Source: Ruminiclostridium sp. (GTDB lineage: Bacteria > Bacillota > Clostridia > Oscillospirales > Ruminococcaceae). Taken from it: a stretch of DNA of 41,978 nucleotides. Location of the stretch: contig JAFPUE010000003.1 in assembly GCA_017395555.1 (NCBI GenBank), positions 1-41,978 of the forward strand, read 5' to 3'. Made by a program: the position numbers and the translations under genes. The notes under the pieces are model-generated. The model ran no database searches. It had not been told where the DNA came from and worked only from the letters and a program-made list of their open reading frames with translations. Shown piece by piece: positions 16,890 through 25,000 of this stretch (position 1 is the first letter of the stretch; the number at the start of each line of letters is the position of its first letter).

Positions 16890-17164
16890 GCGTCAGCGTC
16901 CCACTTCTCCTTAGCAGTTTCGAGAGCCTTATTGATCCGCTTGTCAAATTCGCTCTGATATGCCTTGTTTTTGAGCACATCGTCGAAGCTCGGCTCGGTC
17001 TGCTTCTGCGAGTCGGTGCCTGCGGGAGTGTTCGCGTTTCCGGAAGTGTCTCCGGCTCCCGCGGAATCCTGTCCGCTTGTTCCCGCGCCTCCGCCGTCCG
17101 GAGCGGCGAAAGGACGGCACATAGCCGAGATGATTGCCAGTGCGTTGATAGCTGTGATTAACAT
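16890..17164 (-). pseudogene. Phage scaffold protein (DUF4355-like), truncated N-terminal part
   Basis: The frame running to 16856 starts at ATG 17164 with a strong AAGGAGG. It shows an Ala/Gly/Thr/Ser-rich stretch and then SFDDVLKNKAYQSEFDKRIN followed by KALETAKEKWDAD, the typical region of phage DUF4355 scaffold proteins. Normal members are about twice as long; here the homology ends near 16890 and the frame stops at 16856. Together with the MuF gene upstream on the same strand, it is the remains of a prophage head module in normal order (MuF, then scaffold). Confidence 0.65.
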
Positions 17165-17353
17165 AGTTTTCCTCCTTGCCCCCTGCGTTCTCTGCCCGCA
17201 AGGTTCATAAATTGTTTTGCCCGGCCGAATTCCTCCGGCCGTTCGTTTTGGATTATAAAGACAGCGCCGAAGCTGTTGCCCCGACGCTGAGATTATTGAA
17301 TTTTTGCAGGCGAATGCAAAAGCCTGTTGAAAATATTATCTTTCGAGCATAAG

Positions 17354-17383
17354 AAAACCGCTCACGATGTGGGCGGTTTTGTG
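17354..17383 (-). terminator. Hairpin terminator after the MuF/immunity-like pair
   Basis: AAAACCGC and GCGGTTTT pair around a short loop. On the minus strand it follows immediately after the stop codon of the 17384-17533 gene, and the A-rich arm supplies the U tract. Confidence 0.65.
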
Positions 17384-17533
17384 CTATTCACATAATTTCC
17401 AAAGCTCTTTTTTTGTTTCTTCGGTAAGTGGTTCATTTTTTCCTGTTATCTTTAATAACTCCTCCTGTAGTTCTTTGGCTTTTTCGTCAAACTCCTCTTG
17501 ACTACAACCATAAGAAGAAACTTTTTCAGACAT
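17384..17533 (-). CDS. Small 49-residue protein, candidate immunity protein for the MuF-linked toxin domain
   Basis: ATG 17533 starts one base after the MuF stop, with GGGAGTGAG upstream inside the MuF gene. The protein is 49 residues, acidic and helical in pattern (EEFDEKAKELQEELLKI), ending KKELWKLCE. I know no family. Its position directly behind a variable C-terminal domain of a MuF protein is where immunity proteins of phage polymorphic toxins are found; the function is inferred only from this. A terminator follows directly. Confidence 0.6.
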   Translation of the reverse strand: MSEKVSSYGCSQEEFDEKAKELQEELLKITGKNEPLTEETKKELWKLCE

Positions 17534-17534
17534 A

Positions 17535-18596
17535 TTATCTCACTCCCATCGTAAATACATAACCATACTTTTCAGCGTTTTTTTCTAAATAAGATTCTCC
17601 TGCCCGTGAGGCATATTCGATATATAGAGCATCATTAACATCGTTTTTGCTTATAATGCCTAATTTCAAATCGTTTGAAATCATTTTAGAAGCATTTGTC
17701 CAACTAACGACCTTTTTATATTCGTTAGCAAATTCTAAGTTGTCAGTTGCTTTCGCTGTTCTTAACAGAGAATAATATATACCTTGTGGGGTTGAAGCCC
17801 TTAATTCAAGAACTTTATCTTTAATGGCGTTATTAATATCATTAAATGAAAAACAACCTCCACTCGGATGATTATGAGTGAAAATATTGTCAACAAGTAA
17901 ATCCTTAGGCGGTTCAACACTATGTGCCTCACCACCAGTAACATTAATAACCTTACCTGTTCGGTCAATAATAGTTCCAACCTCATAGTTAAGATGTTCT
18001 TTTTCCTTCTCAACTTGATGTAAGGTTACGTTTATAGCATCTCGATTTTGCTCATATTCATCATATACAGAAAGTGGTTCTTTTTCTTCCATTATACCAC
18101 TATTTTCGGAATTGTCAACACTCTCGGCAGAATTTTCCGTTGTTCCGATCTGTTCCCGTTCCGCTATCATCTGATCGAGCCTTTGCTCAATCTCCTCGAT
18201 AGAGGTTCCTTCAAGCATCCTGTCGATATCAGCCTGGATATCTTCAAGCGTATCCTGCGGTGTGGTAACCTTACACCGACAGAACGGATGCATCGGAGGA
18301 CAGTTCACACCGACAGCCGCGTCGGCTATCTTGAACCGCTGACCGTCGAGATCGTCGCAGGTGTCGCAGACGTTCTCCGCGTTCTCTCCGAGTGAGATAA
18401 ACTCATACTCGTCGAAGCCTGCGTCCTTCATTCCTTTCAGCTCCGCCTGATTGATACAGTAGTTGCTCTCGGTGCGAACGACACGACGCGCCTTGTACAT
18501 TCCGACCTGAAAACGCTCCTCGATCTTCGCCGCCATTTTCGCTTCCGAAGCTCCGGTCAGTTCGCCCTTAAGGAGCACCTGCTTTCTCGCGGACAT
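17535..18596 (-). CDS. MuF-type phage head protein, 5'-truncated, with C-terminal JAMM-like domain
   Basis: About 353 residues from ATG 18596. Residues ~20-130 are a Mu gpF/SPP1 gp7-like head morphogenesis domain: RVVRTESNYCINQAELKGMK, CDTCDDLDGQRF, and PPMHPFCRCKV. After a Glu-rich linker, the C-terminal ~150 residues contain THNHPSGGCFSFNDINNA, an HxHP...SxxD pattern like JAMM/RadC metalloproteins, preceded by NYEVGTIID. The codons are more AT-rich in this part. The open frame extends to 18743, but that part is antisense to a RidA fragment, so the true N-terminus is lost. Probably a delivered toxin domain on a decayed prophage gene. Confidence 0.65.
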   Translation of the reverse strand: MSARKQVLLKGELTGASEAKMAAKIEERFQVGMYKARRVVRTESNYCINQAELKGMKDAGFDEYEFISLGENAENVCDTCDDLDGQRFKIADAAVGVNCPPMHPFCRCKVTTPQDTLEDIQADIDRMLEGTSIEEIEQRLDQMIAEREQIGTTENSAESVDNSENSGIMEEKEPLSVYDEYEQNRDAINVTLHQVEKEKEHLNYEVGTIIDRTGKVINVTGGEAHSVEPPKDLLVDNIFTHNHPSGGCFSFNDINNAIKDKVLELRASTPQGIYYSLLRTAKATDNLEFANEYKKVVSWTNASKMISNDLKLGIISKNDVNDALYIEYASRAGESYLEKNAEKYGYVFTMGVR

Positions 18597-18599
18597 GGG

Positions 18600-18725
18600 G
18601 ACTTCGCGACATTCAACGAGATCTACGGGAAATACTTCACATCGCTTCCCGCAAGAAGCTGCGTGGCGGTAAAGACACTTCCGAAAAACGTTCTTGTTGA
18701 GGTCGAAGTTATCGCGGAAGTCTGA
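18600..18725 (+). pseudogene. ridA: C-terminal fragment of RidA (Rid/YjgF) deaminase
   Basis: The plus-strand frame reads DFATFNEIYGKYF, then LPARSCVAVKTLPKNVLVEV and EVIAEV, the classic C-terminal third of RidA, including the RSCVAV segment with the substrate-binding Arg. The first two thirds are absent; the junction with the MuF gene is at about 18596-18603. A good terminator follows at 18743. Confidence 0.85.
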
Positions 18726-18742
18726 ATAAGGATTTACAAGCA

Positions 18743-18778
18743 AAGACCGTTCACAGGAAAGTGAACGGTCTTGGTTTT
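18743..18778 (+). terminator. Rho-independent terminator of the former ridA gene
   Basis: AAGACCGTTCAC and GTGAACGGTCTT form a perfect 12-base stem with a 6-base loop, followed by GGTTTT. Confidence 0.85.
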
Positions 18779-19086
18779 CATATAAACAGGCTTGTATCCG
18801 ACAACTCGGCAGAGCCTAAAAATGTAGCTACGCCGCCGAGCTCAACACCGTCGATAAGCTCCTCCTGACGTATGCCCATAATGTCCATTGACATCTGGCA
18901 GGCGACTATCCGGACACCATGGGAGATAGCGTTCCATTTTTCTATTATATCACATTTTTTACGATTTTGGAAGTAGAACCGGAAAGCCGCTGCGGTCTCT
19001 ATGTACACAATATCGTCGGAAACGTCAATGTTAATCCTTATATACTCTAATTGTTTTCCTGTTTTGGCGTACTCGTTGTAAGGCAT
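18778..19086 (-). pseudogene. Chimeric frame: unknown N-terminus joined to C-terminal DsrE-family fragment
   Basis: 102-residue open frame with GAGGATAACGAT before its ATG. The last ~47 residues (HGVRIVACQMSMDIMGI, EELIDGVELGGVATFLG) match the C-terminus of DsrE/DsrF-like sulfur-relay or CoA-disulfide-reductase-linked proteins. The first ~50 residues (EYAKTGKQLEYIRINIDVSD) look like the start of a mobile-element gene instead. The switch lies near 18921-18960 in an AT-rich stretch. A fused remnant; it could still be expressed but is unlikely to function as DsrE. Confidence 0.6.
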
Positions 19087-19239
19087 ATCGTTATCCTCTA
19101 TATTATGATTTATCTTACTTATTGTCTGATCCGCTTCGATAATCCGCTTGTAACAACCTTTTCGGGTAAATTGTTGTCTATAGATTGTATGAAATGAAGT
19201 ATTTAGGACATTATTTTTACAACAATAAATAAAAAACTC

Positions 19240-19268
19240 TTGACAATACTTCGGTCAACCGCTATAAT
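19240..19268 (+). promoter_or_regulatory. Perfect sigma-70 promoter of the Xre/nucleotidyltransferase pair
   Basis: TTGACA (19240-19245), 17-base spacer, TATAAT (19263-19268), 34 bases before the Xre start codon, which has AGGAGGAGG upstream. Confidence 0.85.
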
Positions 19269-19302
19269 GGTAGTAGAAGTAATATGAGAGGAGGAGGTAG
19301 CT

Positions 19303-19875
19303 ATGCTTATTAACGAACAGCTTGAAATGCAGAAAATGACAAAGTATAGGCTTAGCAAGGACAGTGGTGTTCCGCAGGCGACAATAAATGATATATGCAG
19401 CGGCAAGGCTGATCCGGAGAAGTGTGCTGCCGGGACGCTTTACAGACTGGCTAAGGTTTTGGGAGTAACAGTCGAGGATATACTGGAATCTGCAAAAGAA
19501 GAATATCGAAGTGCGTTTGAAACCTTCAAGAGTAATGTCTGTCATCATGTTAAGGATATGGGTGACATTGATTTTATGATAGATGTACTTGAATCCGATG
19601 AAATAAGGACTTTATACAACAAGCACTGGTATCCGGAAGCATTATATCTCCTTGCAATGCTTGATTATCTCTCGCGTGTCAATGATGTCGAAATTTGTAC
19701 AAAGTATAATGATATAAGATCAAGAAAGCTGTCAAAACCTATATACCCGACAGGCGTTATTTTAACAAGCGAAGTGTTAAAGTCTGATGAGCCTATGAGA
19801 AAAGCGGAAGAAGAGTCTATTCCCGAATTCCGTCGCTTCAATATAATTGAGAGCGAGGTGAGGAACGTTGTCTGA
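19303..19875 (+). CDS. Xre-family helix-turn-helix protein, candidate antitoxin
   Basis: 190 residues. An N-terminal Xre HTH (~5-65: QKMTKYRLSKDSGVPQATIN, LYRLAKVLGVTVEDIL) is followed by a ~120-residue domain of unknown family. A consensus promoter and very strong ribosome binding site suggest high expression. It overlaps the following nucleotidyltransferase-like gene by 8 bases, the usual order for a DNA-binding antitoxin followed by a toxin. It may repress its own promoter. Confidence 0.8.
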   Translation: MLINEQLEMQKMTKYRLSKDSGVPQATINDICSGKADPEKCAAGTLYRLAKVLGVTVEDILESAKEEYRSAFETFKSNVCHHVKDMGDIDFMIDVLESDEIRTLYNKHWYPEALYLLAMLDYLSRVNDVEICTKYNDIRSRKLSKPIYPTGVILTSEVLKSDEPMRKAEEESIPEFRRFNIIESEVRNVV

Positions 19876-20584
19876 TAAGCCTTTTACAAAAGAAAACCTT
19901 GACATGTACCTGAAGGAACTTGCAAAGGAGTTCAGAAAACGAAACGGGAAAACTGTACCGGCAGAGATCATCCTTATTGGCGGAGCATCAGTAGTCATCA
20001 ACTACGGGTTCCGTGAAATGACATACGATATGGATGCGATAATAAATGCTGCTTCCTCGATGAAGGATGCTATAAACTATGTGGGCGATAAGTTTGAACT
20101 TCCGAACGGTTGGATGAATGATGATTTTCGGAAAACCGGATCTTACACGCCGAAAATTTCTCAGTATGCTAAATATTATCGCACATATTCAAATATTGTG
20201 ACATTCAGCACGATAACTGGCGAATATCTTGTTGCTATGAAGATGATGTCCGGAAGAAAGTATAAGTATGATCTGTCCGACATCATCGGCGTGCTTTGGG
20301 AGCAGGAAAGAGCCGGTGATCCTCTTTCATTGGAAAGGATAAGAAAAGCTGTCGAAGACCTCTATGGTTCTTATGAAGTTATTTCCGGTGAAACAAGACA
20401 GTTTGTTGAACAGGCACTTCAGAACGGTGGCTATAAGGAAATGTATATGAGGACACGGCAGTTAGAAGCTGAGAACAAGGATAATCTGCTTGAGTATCAG
20501 GCTGAAAAGCCGGAAGCTATAACCACGGATAATGTTAATGACGTTATTGATGCTCTCAGAAAAAGAAAAGGGAACAGAAATTGA
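19868..20584 (+). CDS. Nucleotidyltransferase-like protein (DUF6036 type), candidate toxin
   Basis: 238 residues from a TTG start, with GAGGTGAGG correctly spaced upstream; translation is coupled to the Xre gene. IILIGGASVVINYGFREMTYDMD (in part, ~36-58) is the GG-x-S...D-x-D signature of the nucleotidyltransferase fold, as in AbiEii-type toxins. A conserved helical C-terminal half follows. A role in growth arrest or phage defence is inferred from fold and neighbour. It lies between a gene graveyard and an esterase, consistent with horizontal gain. Confidence 0.7.
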   Translation: MSDKPFTKENLDMYLKELAKEFRKRNGKTVPAEIILIGGASVVINYGFREMTYDMDAIINAASSMKDAINYVGDKFELPNGWMNDDFRKTGSYTPKISQYAKYYRTYSNIVTFSTITGEYLVAMKMMSGRKYKYDLSDIIGVLWEQERAGDPLSLERIRKAVEDLYGSYEVISGETRQFVEQALQNGGYKEMYMRTRQLEAENKDNLLEYQAEKPEAITTDNVNDVIDALRKRKGNRN

Positions 20585-20615
20585 AGCCCCGTAACGTAAT
20601 ATTACGGTGAATAGT

Positions 20616-21278
20616 ATGAACATAGCCAACAAAGAAATAACAATATACCCCGCGTGCAACGCCGGAAGTCCTCTCGTGATCCTGAACTCGTTCGGTGACG
20701 AGGGTGCAGCGGTGCATGAAGAATTGCGGAAGATGAAGACAGCGGACTTCGCGCTTGCCTCAATAAAAATCACGGATTGGAACACCGATTTGTCACCGTG
20801 GGCAATACCGCCGGTGTATAAGAACGACGAGCCATTCACTGGCGGGGCTGACGCATATCTGGAAACATTGACGGGTGAGATCGTACCCGCGATCATATCG
20901 GAACTCGGTAGCAAGCCTGCGTATATTGCATTGGTGGGGTATTCGCTCGCGGGACTGTTCGCCGTGTATGCTATGTATCGCGCCAAGCTGTTTTCGAGGA
21001 TCGCGAGCGCTTCGGGCTCGCTGTGGTATCCCGGATTTATGGATTGCGCAAAATCACACGAATTAGCGGCACTTCCCGAAAAGCTGTACCTCTCGCTCGG
21101 CGACAGGGAAGCGCGGACACGCAATCAGATCATGGTGAAAGTTGAGCAGAACACCGGAGACCTCCACGAATATTACAAGTCGCTCGGAATCGACACGATT
21201 TTCGTACTAAACGAGGGCAACCACTTCAAAGATGCGGGGCTCAGGATCGCAAAAGCTATAACTTGGATAACCGACTGA
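20616..21278 (+). CDS. Alpha/beta-hydrolase, esterase-like
   Basis: 220 residues from ATG 20616 (GTG 20607 is possible). The nucleophile elbow GYSLAG is at ~109-114, the acidic residue probably in SLGDREARTR, and the His in NEGNHF near the C-terminus. This resembles the Fes/IroE-like putative esterases that act on small acyl substrates. The ribosome binding site is weak, and a perfect 12-base palindrome CGTAATATTACG lies at 20595-20606 directly upstream, possibly regulatory. Confidence 0.8.
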   Translation: MNIANKEITIYPACNAGSPLVILNSFGDEGAAVHEELRKMKTADFALASIKITDWNTDLSPWAIPPVYKNDEPFTGGADAYLETLTGEIVPAIISELGSKPAYIALVGYSLAGLFAVYAMYRAKLFSRIASASGSLWYPGFMDCAKSHELAALPEKLYLSLGDREARTRNQIMVKVEQNTGDLHEYYKSLGIDTIFVLNEGNHFKDAGLRIAKAITWITD

Positions 21279-21939
21279 AATAATATGAATTGTGGGCGAC
21301 GTATAATCTCAAAGCATATAATAACGGTAGGATAAGTGACGCTTGAAAAAACATGACCAAACTTTTCTTCAACTTTTCGTGTAAAACTTCCCATGCCATA
21401 ATCAAAAATATTACAGTCTGTTATATATCTCCCGATTTCTGATATTAAGATCTGCGATAATTTTTTATCGGGCGAATGATTTTTGAAACATTCGTTAAAT
21501 GCGTTTTTTCGAGGGGGGTCCCGACGAAAAAATGAAAAGTATATGTATACTTTATGTGCTTGCAAGAATTAGAATTTTAGTTTGGAATACGTATACTTGG
21601 TTTTATGCCTTTTTGCAGACCCCGACACTTTGGATTGCAAAATTATACCGGGGTCATGTGAGACCTCGGCGTTTTGGTTTTACAATTTGTTAAACGTCCT
21701 GTATAAAAATTTGAGACCTCGGTGGTCGGAAATGTCTGGGGTATGATCCGGGATGTGCTTAAACGGAAATAAGGTTCGCCGTTATGACCGACAGGCTGCG
21801 CCGGCGGAGCTTTACTAATATCATTATCTCAAAGTCGCAATGTAATATACTTTCCGTTGGTCAGTATCGGATACCGGTCACGTTTATGGCAAATATACCG
21901 GAAATTTTATGTGATAGTGACAAATAACCCGGAACGATA
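21279..21939. other. Long non-coding stretch upstream of the NRPS genes
   Basis: About 660 bases without a convincing gene. A minus-strand frame across ~21290-21540 reads protein-like (ILISEIGRYITDCNIFDYGM, FTRKVEEKFGHVF) but has no start signal and no family I recognise; it may be a remnant. GAGACCTCGG occurs twice, at 21660-21669 and 21713-21722. The rest is unassigned. Confidence 0.4.
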
Positions 21940-21968
21940 TTGACATTTGTTGGTGAATATGCTACAAT
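21940..21968 (+). promoter_or_regulatory. Promoter of the NRPS operon
   Basis: TTGACA (21940-21945), 17-base spacer, TACAAT (21963-21968), 32 bases before the NRPS start codon. It overlaps the in-frame ATG at 21947, which excludes that start. Confidence 0.8.
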
Positions 21969-22000
21969 TATATGGAATATATATTAAATGGAGCACAGTC

Positions 22001-25000
22001 ATGATCAAAGAGTTTTATCCTCTGCCCCAGTCACAGAAAGGTATCCTCGTGGAATCTCTTTCTCGCCCGGACACAACCGTTTACAACATACCCAATTTGT
22101 ACCGTCTTTCCGACAAGCTCGATCTCATGCGCCTGAAAAAAGCCGTTGAGACTGCTGTAGCCGCACACCCATATCTGAATGCGGCGGTAGTGACAAACTC
22201 AGACGGTGAGTTCATGATAAAACGGGATGACGAAGCGGTACAGACAGTTGAGTACATTGAGACCGCACACCTCCCGAAGGATCTTGTGACCCCGTTTGAT
22301 CTTCTGAAAGAAAAGCTCTGCCGGCTGCGTATATATAAGACCGATGACGGCAGTTATCTCTTTATGGATTACCACCACATCGTATTTGACGGAACAAGCA
22401 ACAGCATACTGATGTCCGATATCGCCGCGGCTTACAACGGCGGTGATGTAGTCAGTGAGACATATACCGGATTCGATGCCGCTCTCGATGAGGAGAAGCT
22501 GCGGCAGACAGACAGTTATGAGAAAGCCGCAGCATATTTTGCGAAGCTCCTTGCCGAGGCGGAGCCGGATATGCTGCCCGAGGGTGATGTATATGAAAAA
22601 ATGCCTTCTTTGGGCTGTTTCAATATCCGATCAGAGATCGGCACCTCGGAGATCAGTGATTTCTGCAGAAAGAACGGCGTGCGTAAGACAGCTTTCTATA
22701 ATGCGGTGTTCTCGTTCGTGATGTGCAAATATAATTGCAGTGACAATGTCCTGTACACCACGGTAGATAACGGCAGGAATGATCCTCGTCTTGACCGTAC
22801 TGTATCTATGCTTGTAAAGACCATCCCTGTTTTCTGTCATCCGGATACGGAACAGACCGCCTCGGAGTTTGTGCGTGATATCGGCAGACAGATAGATGAA
22901 AGCAAAGAGAACAGTCTTTATTCTTTTGCAGAGATCGCGCATGAGCACCATATCACATCCGATATAATGTTTGGCTATCAGGGCAAAAATTTCCTTTTGG
23001 ATTCTGTGGCGGGAGAGCCTGCGGAGCATACACTTCTTCCCGGTAACGCGGCAAAAGCCCCGCTTCACATCGAGACTTATGAACAGGACGGAAAGCTCCT
23101 GTTTTTCGGCGACTACCGCAGCGATATATACAGCGCTGACTACATAAGCAGGTTGATCGCCTGTCTGGAGCAGGCAGTGCGGGAGTTTCTGCGGGACCCG
23201 CAACTTAAAGACGTTTGCTTTGCGGATGCACGCGCCATTGCGGAAATGGACGCCTTCAACGCCACCGGGACCGACTGGCCGGAAACGGATATAGTCTCGA
23301 TGTTCCGGGAGACCGCGGAAAAATATCCCGAACGCGAAGCGGTGATCTTCCGGGACGAGGTGCTTACCTACCGTCAGGTGGATGAGATCTCCGAGCGTAT
23401 AGCGGGCTTCCTGAGCTCGAAGGGCATCGGAAAAGGAAGGGTTGTTTCGGTGCTTATCCACCGCGGCATCGAAATGGTAACGGCATCGCTGGGCGCTCTG
23501 AAGACCGGGGCGGCATATCAGCCCCTTGATCCGAGCTATCCCACCGAGCGTCTCGGCTTTATGATGAAGGACGCAGACTGCGCTCTCCTGATCGCGGACG
23601 AGGATCTGCTGGAAAAGGTGCCGGAGTATAAAGGACCCGTCCTGCTTACAAAGGACATACCCTCTCTGCCGCTCTGCGGAAAGCTCACCTGCAAGCCGGA
23701 GCCGGAGGATCTTTTCATTCTCCTTTACACCTCCGGCACCACCGGCGTACCCAAAGGTGTTATGCTCGAACACAGGAACCTTGCCAATTTTGTAAGGCAC
23801 TTCCATAATACTTACGATCTCGACAAGGACGGCCGTGTATCCGCTTATGCAAGCTATGGATTTGACGCCTGCATGATGGATCTCTACTCGGCGCTGACAG
23901 TGGGTGCCTGCGTGTGCATCGTCGAGGAGGAGATACGGCTTGATCTTGTTGCGGTGGAGGATATGTTCAACCGCCTGAAGATCACGCACTGTTTTATGAC
24001 CACACAGGTGGCGAGACAGTTCTACACCCTTGCCACGGTGCCGACTTTGCGTTATCTGCTGACCGGCGGTGAGAAGCTGGTGCCGGTGGCTCCGAGAACG
24101 GATATCACGACAGTGTTCGATAACGTTTACGGCCCTACGGAGTGTACTATACTGTCAACATATAAGCACGTTGACAGGCTGTATGAGCGCGTCCCGATAG
24201 GCAAGCCTCTGACCAATTACAAGTGCTATGTTGTGGACAGCAGCCTGAACAGACTGCCGCCGTTCGTTCCCGGAGAGCTTCTTATCGCGGGACGCGGAGT
24301 AGGACGCGGTTATCTGAACCGTCCCGATCTCACCGAAAAGGCATTTATCAAAAATCCATTCAGCGACGATCCCGCATATGCCCGTGCATACCGTTCCGGC
24401 GACGTGGTGCGTCTGCTTCCGAACGGAGAGATCGACTTCATAGGCAGAAATGACAGCCAGGTCAAGGTGCGCGGTTTCCGCATCGAGCTGACCGAGGTGG
24501 AGGGCGTTATCAGGGAATTTCCCGGTATAAATGATGCCACGGTGCAGGCGTTCGAGGACGAGACCACAGGCGAAAAGTTCATCGCCGCCTATGTGGTCTC
24601 CGACAGCAAGGTTGACGTTCCCGCTCTCGATGATTTTATCCGCGAACGCAAGCCCTCCTATATGGTGCCTGCTGTCACCATGCAGATAGACAGAATACCG
24701 CTCAATCAGAACAGCAAGGTGAACAAGCGCGCTCTGCCCAAGCCCGAACCAAAGGTGCGCACTGACGCAGAAAAGACCGGGAATGCGGCACCGCTGAACC
24801 TGCTGGAACAGGAGCTTAAAGAGATAGTCTCCGGTATTGTAAACACAACGGAATTCGGCATCACCGATCTGTTCCGCGATCTGGGTCTGACCTCGATCTC
24901 CAGCATCCGTCTTGCCATGCAGATCTACAAGCGCTTCGATGTTCAGCTCGATACCCGGAAGCTCATCTCGGAGGGCTGCATACAGAGCATTGAGAACGAG

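Noticed and set aside
21947-22000. Upstream in-frame ATG for the NRPS
   Set aside because: It lies within the TTGACA-TACAAT promoter, so it cannot be in the transcript; ATG 22001 has a ribosome binding site.
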